Positions 27,056 through 36,251 of a DNA stretch of 64,000 nt are shown here, one piece after another. Every line of letters begins with the position of its first letter. Positions within the stretch are counted from its first letter, which is position 1. The DNA lies in contig JAEWBF010000067.1 in NCBI GenBank assembly GCA_023391285.1, positions 1 to 64,000 on the forward strand, in the 5' to 3' direction. The translations under genes were made by a program, and so were the position numbers. A model generated the notes under the pieces. The model was not told the DNA's origin, did no database searches, and was given only the letters and a program-made list of their open reading frames with translations. Origin of the DNA: Verrucomicrobiota bacterium (GTDB taxonomy: Bacteria; Verrucomicrobiota; Verrucomicrobiia; Opitutales; Opitutaceae).

Positions 27056-27177
27056 GAGGGCACGGGGACGAGGTTTCGTAAACGCACGAAAGCGTTGGGG
27101 CGGCCGGATGCTACGCGCGTTTTCGACAATGCGCTAGGATCGATCCGGCGCAAAATTGTATGTTTCCGACGCCGCTC

Positions 27178-27915
27178 TCATGGTGCCGTGCTGGCCTGGA
27201 ATCGTTTCCGGTAAGAAAGCGGACTCGTTTCAAACACCGTCCGAAAATGGCGGATGAAACTGCTGTGGTCGTAGAAGCCGCACTCTTGCGCGATTTCCGT
27301 GATCGGGCGGTCGGTGTAGCGAAGTCGGTCGCTTGCGATCAGCACCCGCAATCGAACCACAAACTGCCGCGGGCTCATCCGAAATGTCGCATGAAACCGC
27401 CGCTCTAGCTGCCTTTGCGAGAGGCCGATGCTGCGCGCGAGCGCGGGGATCGACACCGGACTGGCGTAGTTCGCGCGGATTCGCTTCACCAGATCGAGCA
27501 CCGGATCCTGCGAGCTATTGAGCAGATCCTCGTAGCTTTGAACCGTGCCGCAGATGCCGCACACGCGTCCGCGCCGGTCGAACAGCGGAATCTTCTGCGT
27601 GATGAACCACTCCGGCAATCGCTCGCGCGTCGGAAAGAGCTCCACGAGATTCAGCAGCGGCGCGCCCGACGAGAGCACGATGCGATCGTCCACCAGGAAC
27701 TTCCGCGCCATGTAAGCCGGGAAAAGCTCGTCGTCCGTGCGGCCTTGCAACTCTTCGGTCGTGCGGACGCCGCAGTGATGCGCAAACTCGAGGTTCCCGG
27801 TCACGATCCGCGAGTTCCGATCCTTCACGAAATAGATCAGATCGGGGATGTAGTCGAAGAGCTGGTTGACCGACCGGGCGGGGTCCAGCCGCGAGAACCA
27901 CGTGCGTAGATTCAT
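27178..27915 (-). CDS. AraC-family regulator with N-terminal PAS domain
   Basis: A 245-residue cytoplasmic regulator. Residues about 18-120 form a PAS domain (LFDYIPDLIYFVKDRNSRIV, FITQKIPLFDRRGRVCGICG), and residues about 140-240 the double helix-turn-helix of AraC proteins (IGLSQRQLERRFHATFRMSP, AQECGFYDHSSFIRHFR). This PAS-AraC build is common in Verrucomicrobia and Lentisphaerae but the ligand is not known. Start MNLRTWFSRL at 27915 is preferred; an in-frame ATG at 27933 adds six residues. It heads a seven-gene minus-strand run of xylan enzymes and is divergent from the epimerase gene at 28056, so it may control both directions. Confidence 0.87.
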   Translation of the reverse strand: MNLRTWFSRLDPARSVNQLFDYIPDLIYFVKDRNSRIVTGNLEFAHHCGVRTTEELQGRTDDELFPAYMARKFLVDDRIVLSSGAPLLNLVELFPTRERLPEWFITQKIPLFDRRGRVCGICGTVQSYEDLLNSSQDPVLDLVKRIRANYASPVSIPALARSIGLSQRQLERRFHATFRMSPRQFVVRLRVLIASDRLRYTDRPITEIAQECGFYDHSSFIRHFRTVFETSPLSYRKRFQASTAP

Positions 27916-28055
27916 GACGTCGAAAAAATACAATTATGGGCCCACTCGATACAATCTGACGGACGTGAAATCGGATAGATTCTCTCCGCCTTGAAATCCC
28001 TCGGCCGCGGCTTGCCTTTCCGGCCGCCGTGCTCCCCTTCCCTCCCCCTCGCGTT
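27916..28055. promoter_or_regulatory. Divergent promoter region, PAS-AraC and epimerase genes
   Basis: The 140-bp region between two divergent starts has an AT-richer segment next to the regulator gene (27922-27965) and a pyrimidine-rich stretch before the epimerase start (28030-28050). No clear operator palindrome is seen. Confidence 0.35.
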
Positions 28056-28910
28056 ATGCACTTTGGCGTCAGCACCTGGCTTTGGACCTCCCCTTTCGAC
28101 GGCCGCGATGTTTCCCTGCTTCAGCGCATCGCCCAACTCGGCTTCGACTTCGTCGAAATCCCGGTCGAAGATCCTACCACGATCGACGCCGACGCCATCG
28201 CGCGCGCGCTGACCGACACCGGTCTTCGACCGATCGTCTGCGCCGCCGTGATCGGCGACCGCGATCTATCCAGCGCCGAGTCCGCCAAAGTGGAAACAGC
28301 CGTCGACTATCTGACCGCGTGCTGCCGCCTCGCCAAAACGTGGGGCAGTCCCGTCGTGGTTGGTCCACTCTACGCTCCGGTCGGCAAACCACGGCTGGCC
28401 ACCGAAGAAGCGCGGCGCGCGGAGTGGAGTCGTTCCGCCGAAAATCTGCGCCGCATGGCAGGCATCGCGAGCGGCTTCGGCGTCCGGCTCGGCCTCGAGC
28501 CGCTCAACCGTTTCGAAACCGACATGGTGAACACCGCCGCCGACGCCATGCGGCTGGTCAACGATATTGGCAGCCCACACGTCGGCCTCTCGCTCGACAG
28601 CTTCCACATGAACATCGAGGAGGTCGATTTCTGCCGCGCGATCGAAACGGCCGGCGAACGCCTGGTCCATTTGCAAGTGTCCGACAGCCATCGCGGCGTC
28701 CCCGGCGAGGGCAACAGCGATTGGGCCGGATTGCGCGAGGGCCTGCGCCGGATCGGCTACGACGGTGCCGTATCGATCGAGAGCTTTTCGCCCGACAGCT
28801 CCAGCCTCGCGGACGCCGTGTGCATTTTCCGCCGCTTCGCCGAAACGCAGGACGCTTTCGCCGAAAAAGGATTGAAGTTCCTCCGCCGCTGGCACGCCGA
28901 ATCCAAATAA
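28056..28910 (+). CDS. D-tagatose/D-psicose 3-epimerase-like protein
   Basis: The 284-residue TIM-barrel protein matches the ketose 3-epimerase group: first metal Glu in GLEPLNRFETD, Asp-x-x-His in LSLDSFHMN, the substrate-binding loop SDSHRGVPGEGN, and the second catalytic Glu in VSIESFSP. ATG 28056 gives MHFGVSTWLW, the normal family N-terminus; the GTG at 28029 adds nine unlikely residues. No signal peptide, so cytoplasmic. It precedes the ThuA/cytochrome gene by 16 bp, which suggests a link to oxidised or keto sugars, as ThuA/ThuB-type proteins have. Confidence 0.85.
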   Translation: MHFGVSTWLWTSPFDGRDVSLLQRIAQLGFDFVEIPVEDPTTIDADAIARALTDTGLRPIVCAAVIGDRDLSSAESAKVETAVDYLTACCRLAKTWGSPVVVGPLYAPVGKPRLATEEARRAEWSRSAENLRRMAGIASGFGVRLGLEPLNRFETDMVNTAADAMRLVNDIGSPHVGLSLDSFHMNIEEVDFCRAIETAGERLVHLQVSDSHRGVPGEGNSDWAGLREGLRRIGYDGAVSIESFSPDSSSLADAVCIFRRFAETQDAFAEKGLKFLRRWHAESK

Positions 28911-28926
28911 CCACTACAGCTTCCCC

Positions 28927-31900
28927 ATGCCTCTCCCCCGTTTTCTCTCCTCCCGTTTTTCCCGCGTTCTTCTCACGATTTGCGCTCTGAGTCCGCTTTC
29001 GGCTGCCGCGCAGCCGACCGACGACGACGGCGTGATCGATCTGCTCTTCCTCGGTCACAGCCAGCGCGAGGGTCGCGGCTACCACTTGTCGCACGTCTTC
29101 GCGCCGATGCTCAGCCAGTCGCTGGGTCGCGAGAAAATCCGTCTGCGCTATGAGGAAGACGTGTCGGTGCTGAATCCCGAGGATCTCGCCAAAACCGACG
29201 TGCTCCTGATCTACGCGAATCACCAAACCCTCAGCCCGGACCAGGAGAAAGCGTTGCTCGATTTCGTGAACCGCGGCGGCGGCTTCGTGCCGGTGCATTC
29301 CGCGAGTGCCTGTTTTGGACACTCGAAGGCCTACGTCGATCTCGTCGGCGCGCGTTTCAAGAGCCACGGCCTCGAAGCCTTCACCACGCGCATCGCCCCT
29401 GGCATGGAACGTCACCCCATTCTCGACGGCCTCAAAAACTTCGAGACCACCGACGAAACGTATGTCCACGCGGATCACAACACGGACCAACGCACCGTCC
29501 TGCTCCTGCGCGAAAACGAGCCGTGGACCTGGACCCGCACGCAAGGCCAGGGACGCGTCTTCTACACCGCTTACGGCCATGACGTCCGCACTTGGGCCCA
29601 ACCCGCATTTCACGATCTCCTGGTCCGCGGCATTCTGTGGAGCGCCGGCGATGCCAAACGCGAAGCCAACCGCCGCCTCGTCGCCTCGCTGCCGAACATC
29701 AATTACACGCCGTCCGACACCATCCCGAACTACCGCCGGCAAACCCCGACGCCGCAGCTCGCGCAGCCCTTCTCCCCCGAGGAATCGCAAGCGCTCACGC
29801 TGACCCAACAGGAATTCGAACTCCAGCTCTTCGCCGCCGAACCCGATATCGTGAAGCCCGTCGCTTTCGCCTGGGACGAGCGCGGTCGCTTGTTCGTCAT
29901 CGAAACGGTCGATTACCCCAACGACGTCCGCGGCGGCAAAGGTGGCAACGATCGCATCGTCATCTGCGAAGACACGGACGGCGACGGCCGCGCGGACAGC
30001 TTCAAGACCTTCGCCGACGGCCTCAACATCCCCACCGGCCTCACTCCGCTCGACGGCGGCTGGGTCGTCGCGCAGGCGCCGTATTTCCTCTTTCTCAAAG
30101 ACACGGACGGCGACGATCGCGCAGACGTGCGTTACGTTTTCAACGACGGCTGGGGCACGGAAGACACACACGCCGGCCCCTCGAACCTCCGTTACGGCCA
30201 CGACAATCGCATCTGGGGCGCGGTCGGCTATTCGCGCATCACCAAGTCCACCCAAGGCACGTTCGGCCAGGGCGTGTTCCGCATGGACGCCGACAACGGC
30301 CTGGTCGAACCCGTCGGCCTGTTCAGCAATAACACCTGGGGTCTCGGCATCAGCGAAGATTTCGAAATCTTCGGCTCCACCGCCAACAACGCTCCCGCGT
30401 GGCACGTTCCGCTCTGGCGCCGTTACACCTACGAGCGCCACGATGGTCTCCCATCCCAACTCTCCGCGAAGATCGACGACTTTACCCAATTCTTCCCTGC
30501 GACGCACAACTACCTGCAAGTCGACGCCCACGGCCGTTACACCGCCGGTTCCGGCTTCAATCTCTACACCGCGCGCGCCTTTCCGAAACGTTATTGGAAC
30601 AGCGGAGCGTTCATCGGCGGTCCGACCGGTCACCTGCTCGGCCAGTTCTTCCTGAAGGAAAACGGTTCGACCTACGTCGCGCAAAATCGCGGTTCGACGA
30701 TCGCGTCAGTCGACGAATGGTTCTCGCCAGTGTTCACCGACGTGGGGCCCGACGGACAACTCTGGGTCGCCGACTGGTATAACTTCATCATCCAGCACAA
30801 CCCGCGTCCGACGGTGGAATCCGCTGGCTTCGAAGCCAAGATGGGCGCGGGCAACGCGCACGAGAATCCGCTGCGCGATCGCAAGCACGGCCGCATCTAT
30901 CGTCTTGTCGCGAAAGGCTCCTCGCCCGCCCCCAAGCTCGACCTGAGCAATGCGTCCACCGCCGACCTGATCGCCGCACTCGCCAACGACAATCTGTTCT
31001 GGCGGCTCACCGCGCAGCGTAAACTCGTGCGCGAACACCGCCGTGAGGCGATTCCCGCGCTGCGCGAAATCGTGCTCTCCGATCGCACCGTCGACGAAAT
31101 CGGGCTCAACCCGCGCGTGATTCACGCGATCTGGACGCTGCAGGGCCTCGGCGACTTCGACGCGGCCAACGCCGAAAACGAGCCGATCGCCCGCGCCGCG
31201 CTCTCCCATCCCTCGGCGGCCGTGCGCAAGAACGCCGTCATGGCCCTCACCGATCATGGCGGCGACGCTGCGCTGAAACTTGCCGCCTCCTTGATCGACG
31301 ACGCCGATCCGAAGACGCGCTTGAAATCCGTCATCGCGCTCGGACTGCTCCCCGCCTCGGCCGAGACCGCGAAAGCGCTTTTCGCGCGTCGCGCCTCGCT
31401 CGCCGAAGATCCGTGGATTCGGCGCGCGTTCGGGCATGCGGTCCTGGAAAACGAACGCTTCTACGGGGCGGAGTTGCTCAACACCGCGAACGCCACGCAA
31501 GGCGACCCGCGCCGGTTCTACACCAACGTCGAGGAGATGCCCGACTACCTCGTGTTGAAACGGCATCTCGCCGCGCTCGACGGCAATTATGAGGCGGCTC
31601 TCGGCGAATGGCAGAAGCTTCCCGAGTCCACGATTAGCCTCATCAGCCTCGCGCTCCTCGAAGCATGGAAGTCGAAGGTGCTCACGCCAGAGGCGAACGA
31701 CGTGGCATTTCTTCAACAGCTGATCGAGCGCTCCGATGCCGACACGCAAATGCGGCTCAAGCTGCGCGCGCAGGGGCTCGCGTTGACGTTCAGCAAGATC
31801 GAGGAAAAGGCGTTCGCCGACTTCGTCGCTAACAACACCTTTCAACCCGTGATCTCGACCTGGGGCTCGCGCAACCGTGGCGAAGAGCTCTTCGCCCAGC

Positions 31901-32448
31901 ATTGCGTCGCATGCCACGGCGGATCCGCGCAAGGCGACTACGGCCTGGGCGCACCGTCGCTTGCCGGGATGGAGAATTGGTATGTGCAGACGCAACTGCA
32001 GAAGTTTCACCAGGGGCTTCGCGGCACGCATTTCAAGAATCCGCGCGGCATCTCGATGCGCAGCGCGTTGGAGTTCCTCAACGGAGAACCCAGCCCGAAT
32101 CGCGAAATCTCGCACCTTGCCCACTACCTCGCGAGCCTGCCGGAGACCACCCCCGCGGTCACCATCGAAGGCGATGCCGCTCGTGGCCAAGCCCTCTATG
32201 CCACGTGCGCCGCGTGCCACGGCAACAAAGCCGAGGGCAATCGCGAACTGAACGCGCCGAAACTCACCGGCAAACAAGATTGGTATCTGCTCCGCCACCT
32301 CGAAGCGTTTCGCGACGACGTGCGCGGCGCCGATCCGCGCGATGTCACGGGCGCCCAAATGGCCGCAATGGCGAAGACCGTCCCCGACGATCAGGGCATG
32401 CGCGATCTCGTCCGCTACATCCAGACGCTGAACGCAACGCAACCGTGA
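28927..32448 (+). CDS. ThuA - propeller dehydrogenase - HEAT - two cytochrome c domains (PVC type)
   Basis: A 1173-residue secreted multidomain protein. After a signal peptide, residues about 35-250 form a ThuA-type domain (DLLFLGHSQREGRGYH, GRVFYTAYGHDVRTW). Residues about 290-660 are the beta-propeller of PVC membrane-bound dehydrogenases (KPVAFAWDERGRLFVIET, DTDGDGRADSFKTF, WVADWYNFIIQHNP). Residues about 680-900 are HEAT-like helices (AAVRKNAVMALTDHGGD). Two haem c sites follow: CVACH (Cys at 993) and CAACH (Cys at 1094), each with a downstream Met candidate. Such proteins probably oxidise a sugar and pass electrons to cytochromes; this is inference. It sits 16 bp behind the epimerase gene. 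Confidence 0.85.
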   Translation: MPLPRFLSSRFSRVLLTICALSPLSAAAQPTDDDGVIDLLFLGHSQREGRGYHLSHVFAPMLSQSLGREKIRLRYEEDVSVLNPEDLAKTDVLLIYANHQTLSPDQEKALLDFVNRGGGFVPVHSASACFGHSKAYVDLVGARFKSHGLEAFTTRIAPGMERHPILDGLKNFETTDETYVHADHNTDQRTVLLLRENEPWTWTRTQGQGRVFYTAYGHDVRTWAQPAFHDLLVRGILWSAGDAKREANRRLVASLPNINYTPSDTIPNYRRQTPTPQLAQPFSPEESQALTLTQQEFELQLFAAEPDIVKPVAFAWDERGRLFVIETVDYPNDVRGGKGGNDRIVICEDTDGDGRADSFKTFADGLNIPTGLTPLDGGWVVAQAPYFLFLKDTDGDDRADVRYVFNDGWGTEDTHAGPSNLRYGHDNRIWGAVGYSRITKSTQGTFGQGVFRMDADNGLVEPVGLFSNNTWGLGISEDFEIFGSTANNAPAWHVPLWRRYTYERHDGLPSQLSAKIDDFTQFFPATHNYLQVDAHGRYTAGSGFNLYTARAFPKRYWNSGAFIGGPTGHLLGQFFLKENGSTYVAQNRGSTIASVDEWFSPVFTDVGPDGQLWVADWYNFIIQHNPRPTVESAGFEAKMGAGNAHENPLRDRKHGRIYRLVAKGSSPAPKLDLSNASTADLIAALANDNLFWRLTAQRKLVREHRREAIPALREIVLSDRTVDEIGLNPRVIHAIWTLQGLGDFDAANAENEPIARAALSHPSAAVRKNAVMALTDHGGDAALKLAASLIDDADPKTRLKSVIALGLLPASAETAKALFARRASLAEDPWIRRAFGHAVLENERFYGAELLNTANATQGDPRRFYTNVEEMPDYLVLKRHLAALDGNYEAALGEWQKLPESTISLISLALLEAWKSKVLTPEANDVAFLQQLIERSDADTQMRLKLRAQGLALTFSKIEEKAFADFVANNTFQPVISTWGSRNRGEELFAQHCVACHGGSAQGDYGLGAPSLAGMENWYVQTQLQKFHQGLRGTHFKNPRGISMRSALEFLNGEPSPNREISHLAHYLASLPETTPAVTIEGDAARGQALYATCAACHGNKAEGNRELNAPKLTGKQDWYLLRHLEAFRDDVRGADPRDVTGAQMAAMAKTVPDDQGMRDLVRYIQTLNATQP

Positions 32449-32461
32449 TCCGGCGGTAGAC

Positions 32462-33271
32462 TCAGCGAACTTCGCGGATCTCGGTGTTTCGTCCTGGAGC
32501 GCTTGTTGATTCCCCGCCGGGCTCGAACTCGAGCACCTCCAGGTCGCCCATTTCCACCACGCCTCGCCGCGCTTCGTTCGCGTCGCGGAGAACAGGTGAA
32601 TCCGCGGCGCGTCCGATATCCGGACCTGCCGCCACGAGCATCGCCGGCAGCGCCGCCGCCATCGACTTTCCGTTCGCTGTGAGCGCGATGCGCGTTTGCC
32701 AATAGACGATCGGCTCCGGCGTGTCCGCCGACTCGTATTCGAACGCCGTCACGATGATGCCGTAGTTCGAGGTGCTCGCTCCATCGAGAATCGCTTCGAT
32801 CGTGCGCGACCGAAAGCCGCGACGCCACACTTCGGGCCCAAGCATGCCCGGAAAACTGGGAGCGGCGATGTCCTGCTCGGGGTTGTAGCCGAGAAACCAC
32901 AAGAGGTCGCCACTCGAGGGCTGAAGATAACCCCATTGCACGACGAGATAGAGCGTCGGTTCGTGAACGCCAGGAGTGGCGCCAAGGTAGCCCTGTTTCG
33001 CGAGCACCTTCGCGACGAAGCGAGTCATCTCCTCCTCGTCCGGCAACGTATCGCCGCGCAACGAGCCCAGCTTCGCGCCGAGTGAACGCCCAAGATAGTA
33101 AACCGGCTCACTCGGGCTCGGCGGCTCGAGCTTGCGGCCTTCCGGCGTGGTGTCGGTTGCGACAATCACGTCGCCCCACGAATTCGAAAACAGGTTGAAC
33201 CCGGCTGCCGCCGGAACTCCCCAAGCGAGCGCGAGCGCCATCATCGCGGAAGCAGTCCGGAAAACGATCAT
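32462..33271 (-). CDS. Secreted protein of unknown function
   Basis: I do not recognise this 269-residue protein. It has a clear signal peptide (ASAMMALALAWGVPAAAGF) and then an alpha/beta sequence: LGAKLGSLRGDTLPDEEEMTR, a helix FVAKVLAKQGYLG, strands LYLVVQWGYLQ and IIVTAFEYESAD, WQTRIALTANG. The C-terminal 50 residues are acidic, low-complexity and end in REVR. The pattern of a helix followed by strands with Q-W-G is reminiscent of DUF4136-like lipoproteins, but I cannot support that. Convergent with the ThuA gene (13 bp apart); 200 bp of repeat-bearing DNA separates it from the carboxylesterase gene. Confidence 0.7.
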   Translation of the reverse strand: MIVFRTASAMMALALAWGVPAAAGFNLFSNSWGDVIVATDTTPEGRKLEPPSPSEPVYYLGRSLGAKLGSLRGDTLPDEEEMTRFVAKVLAKQGYLGATPGVHEPTLYLVVQWGYLQPSSGDLLWFLGYNPEQDIAAPSFPGMLGPEVWRRGFRSRTIEAILDGASTSNYGIIVTAFEYESADTPEPIVYWQTRIALTANGKSMAAALPAMLVAAGPDIGRAADSPVLRDANEARRGVVEMGDLEVLEFEPGGESTSAPGRNTEIREVR

Positions 33272-33340
33272 GGCGCGGACTCTGATCGAGGTTCGCAGCC
33301 GAGTCTAGAATTCGTGTCGTGAGACGCCTTCCACACTCCT

Positions 33341-33434
33341 GTCATTCTGAGCGAAGCGAAAAATCCATGGTGCGCTCCCCCACCGCATCCGGCAGCGAGG
33401 CACGAAGTGAATTCTTCGCTTCGCTCGAAATGAC
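33341..33434. repeat. Imperfect inverted repeat, REP/MITE-like
   Basis: Left arm 33341-33364 (GTCATTCTGAGCGAAGCGAA and on) and right arm 33411-33434 (reverse complement GTCATTTCGAGCGAAGCGAA and on) pair over 24 bases with three mismatches, two of them adjacent, around a 46-bp loop. GTCATTCTGAGCGAAGCGAA is a sequence I recall as a dispersed repeat in several phyla. It lies in the 200-bp gap downstream of the carboxylesterase gene and upstream of the unknown secreted protein, and could fold as a long RNA hairpin. Confidence 0.75.
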
Positions 33435-33471
33435 AATCACGGCGAGGTCCGGCTGCAACCGAACCGCGAAC

Positions 33472-35028
33472 TCAATCCGCCCAGGCCGTGCCTTCGGGTG
33501 TGCGGCGCCAGGCGAAATACTCGTCGAGCGTTTCGAGGCCGTTTGCACTGGGCACGACGCCGACAGTCGCGCCGTTGCGAAAATGCATGATCTTTCCGCC
33601 GCGTTCAGAAAAACGCGGCCAAAGCGGCACGCCCGGCCCATTCGGATTGGCGCGTTTCGCGAAATTCGTCCAGTAGGTCGCGACGATCTCTGACATCGCG
33701 AGGTCCTCGGCCGTGGTTTCGGGTTTCTCGCGGTCGAGCGTCTGGAAAACATACGGCACGTCCACGCCGTGCGGCATCCCATGATCGGCCTGCGGCGAAT
33801 CGGCGGGGCGGTCCGGATGCTGATCGAAATAGTAGTAGAACACGTCCGTCTTGCCCGTGCGCGCCTGCAGCCGGGCCCAGCTCCAAGTCTGCCAGCCGAA
33901 CGCCGCGTCGCGCATCAGATCGCGCGCGGTCTTCGTCACGCGGTCGCCGTCCGGCGGATATGCTTCCATCAATCGCTCGGCGAAGGGGCCGTAGCGTTTC
34001 TTCACGTTCGCGGCATATTCGGACGCGTCTTTGTCCCGCGCGAAGCTCAGGCCTTCGTCGGAGTTGTAGCCGACGAGGATCGGCACGTCGTTGTATTTTC
34101 CCGCCGAATACAGCTTGTGCTGGTCGTCGGGGATGATCCAGCCGTCGACGATCGGCCACGCGGCGCCGCTGCCCCACCCGGCCGGCAGTTTCTCCGGCGG
34201 CAGTTTGCGCAGCTCTGCGATCGACGACACGCCGGCTTTCTGCGCGTAGGCGACTCCCGATTCCTCGGCTTGCGCGAGCGTGCGCATGTTCTCTCCGGGA
34301 TAAGTCGTGGGACGCGTCGGCCCGAACGAACCGCCGCTCTGCGAAATCGCGCCGTGAAACAGCCCCTGCGCTTCGGGCGAAGCGCAGAGCATGCTCACCG
34401 CAATGCCACCGGCGGATTCGCCGAAAATCGTCACGCGGTCCGGATCGCCGCCAAACGCTGCGATGTTGTTCTTCACCCAGCGCAGGCCGGCAATCATGTC
34501 CTGCAAGCCGTAGTTGCCGGAAACCTTGTGCGGCGACTCCCTGCTCAGCTCCGGGTGCGCGAGAAACCCGAGCGGGCCGACGCGATAGTTGATCGTGACG
34601 AGCACGACGCCCTTCCGCGCGAGATGTTCGCCGTTGTGCGTCGGCGTCGAATTCGACCCGAACGAAAACCCGCCGCCGTAGATCCACACGAGCACGGGCA
34701 CGCGTTCCGACGCCGATTTGGCCGGCGTCCAGATATTCAGATAAAGGCAGTCCTCGCTGACGTTTCCTTTGCCGTCGCCCTGGTAAGGATCGGCCGCGAA
34801 CGCGGCCGTTTCACGCACACCGTCCCATTTCGCGGGCGGCTGCGGCGCGCGCCAGCGGAGTTCTCCCACCGGCGGCGCGGCGAAGGGAATGCCGCGATAC
34901 ACCATGAGATCCTTTTCAGCGACACCTTGGACGCGGCCGTATTCCGTCGCCACGGGCGCCGGCGCGGAGGTTTGCGCGAAGAGATTCGCGGCCAGCGCCG
35001 CGAACAGAACGAAGCTCTTGAGATTCAT
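33472..35028 (-). CDS. Secreted type B carboxylesterase
   Basis: A 518-residue carboxylesterase/cholinesterase-family protein with a signal peptide (FVLFAALAANLFAQ). Family marks are YRGIPFAAPPVGELRWRAP, SEDCLYLNIW, VLVWIYGGGFSFG (oxyanion hole), nucleophile elbow FGESAGG (Ser about 205) and a His in MPHGVDVPYVF. The start MNLKSFVLFAAL at 35028 gives a normal signal peptide; the upstream ATG at 35139 lies inside the neighbouring esterase gene. It lies 13 bp after the CE1 gene at 35042, so the two are very likely in one transcript. Probable substrate: acyl esters on hemicellulose or breakdown products; this is inference from context. Confidence 0.9.
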   Translation of the reverse strand: MNLKSFVLFAALAANLFAQTSAPAPVATEYGRVQGVAEKDLMVYRGIPFAAPPVGELRWRAPQPPAKWDGVRETAAFAADPYQGDGKGNVSEDCLYLNIWTPAKSASERVPVLVWIYGGGFSFGSNSTPTHNGEHLARKGVVLVTINYRVGPLGFLAHPELSRESPHKVSGNYGLQDMIAGLRWVKNNIAAFGGDPDRVTIFGESAGGIAVSMLCASPEAQGLFHGAISQSGGSFGPTRPTTYPGENMRTLAQAEESGVAYAQKAGVSSIAELRKLPPEKLPAGWGSGAAWPIVDGWIIPDDQHKLYSAGKYNDVPILVGYNSDEGLSFARDKDASEYAANVKKRYGPFAERLMEAYPPDGDRVTKTARDLMRDAAFGWQTWSWARLQARTGKTDVFYYYFDQHPDRPADSPQADHGMPHGVDVPYVFQTLDREKPETTAEDLAMSEIVATYWTNFAKRANPNGPGVPLWPRFSERGGKIMHFRNGATVGVVPSANGLETLDEYFAWRRTPEGTAWAD

Positions 35029-35041
35029 CGTCGAAGAAGAC

Positions 35042-36232
35042 TCAGCGTTGGCGCCAGAGATTTGGCAGGAAACGCTCGTGCAGCAGATGCCGCCAGGTCG
35101 CCCAATCGTGAGCGCCGTATCCGCCGGCATAATACTCATGCTCGATCCCGTGCTTCACGAGCGCCTGGCGAAGGTTCTCGCTGCGTTCGCCGAAGCGGCC
35201 TTGTGCTTCGACCGAGCCCAGACCGACGAAGAGGTAGTCGATCTTCGCGTTGACGTCGGGCGTGTTAAGGAAGGTGGCAAAGGACTTTTCGGTATCGTTG
35301 TCGCCCGCGCTGAGCACTCCGAAGTTGGCGAACAGGTCCAGGGAGTTGAAACCCACGAACATCGTGTGGCGCCCACCCATCGAGAGGCCGGACAACGCGC
35401 GGCCTTTCGGGTCGCGCCGGACGGAATATTCGCGCTCCACGAGCGGAATGACGTGCTGACGGAGCTCGGCTTCGAATTTCTCGAAGGTGAGTTCGACGTG
35501 CTTCGGGTGATTGCGGTGCACCACCTGGTTGTTGGGAATCACGATGACCATCGGCTCCGCCTTCTTCTCGGCGAGCAGGTTGTCCATGATGAAGTTCACG
35601 CGACCGTCGTAGATCCAGTTGTGTGGAAGTTCGCCGCTGCCGCCCACGAGATAGAGCACGGGATAGGTTTTCGAGCGGTCGTAACCCGGCGGCGTGTAAA
35701 CGAAGAGGTCGCGTTCACCCTGCGTGACGTCGGAGCGGTAGATATGGCGCGTGATGGCGCCGTGCGGAACATTGCGCGCGTCGTAATACGCGGGACCATC
35801 GCCGTGCACGATGAGTTGGCTATAGGGCGGCATGCCGGTGAAGGCGGCTTGAGTGTTGCTCGGGTCCGCAACCTGCACGCCATCGATGCGAATCAGATAG
35901 GCATAGATGTCGGGACGCAGCGGGCCGATCGTCAGCGTCCAGATGCCGTCATCGCCTTTCGTGAACGGCAGTGTTTGGCCCCAGTTGCGTCCTACCGCGA
36001 CCAATACGGCGCCGTTGAGTTCGACTGTCTTTGCCTCGGGCGCCTTCACGCGGAAGGTGACCCGGCGATCGTCGTGCACCTCGGGCGAGTTCAGCGGCGC
36101 GCTGAAGGGAATGAGGTTCTCTTTGTTTCGCTGCGGATCCCAGTCGAGATTGACGTTCGCTTGTTGCGCCGAGGCGAGCGCGGGGGCGAAGAGAACGAAC
36201 GCAGTGAGGAGAAACTTGGGGTAAGCATTCAT
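35042..36232 (-). CDS. Secreted CBM48-CE1 esterase (paralogue C)
   Basis: A 396-residue protein: signal peptide (LLTAFVLFAPALASAQQ), N-terminal CBM48/E-set-like domain (about 45-125, FRVKAPEAKTVELNG, IYAYLIRIDGVQVADPSN), and CE1 esterase domain with VYTPPGYDRSKTYPVLYL, GLSMGGRHT (Ser about 284) and a C-terminal His in GGYGAHDWATW. Same build as the enzymes at 22028 and 23988 but clearly diverged. MNAYPKFLLT at 36232 is chosen; the in-frame ATG at 36310 lies beyond the inverted repeat and adds no signal. It shares with the 23154/23988 block the pairing of a CE1 gene with an EstC-like gene. Confidence 0.86.
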   Translation of the reverse strand: MNAYPKFLLTAFVLFAPALASAQQANVNLDWDPQRNKENLIPFSAPLNSPEVHDDRRVTFRVKAPEAKTVELNGAVLVAVGRNWGQTLPFTKGDDGIWTLTIGPLRPDIYAYLIRIDGVQVADPSNTQAAFTGMPPYSQLIVHGDGPAYYDARNVPHGAITRHIYRSDVTQGERDLFVYTPPGYDRSKTYPVLYLVGGSGELPHNWIYDGRVNFIMDNLLAEKKAEPMVIVIPNNQVVHRNHPKHVELTFEKFEAELRQHVIPLVEREYSVRRDPKGRALSGLSMGGRHTMFVGFNSLDLFANFGVLSAGDNDTEKSFATFLNTPDVNAKIDYLFVGLGSVEAQGRFGERSENLRQALVKHGIEHEYYAGGYGAHDWATWRHLLHERFLPNLWRQR

Positions 36233-36251
36233 CGGAAGGAAATTAATTGGG

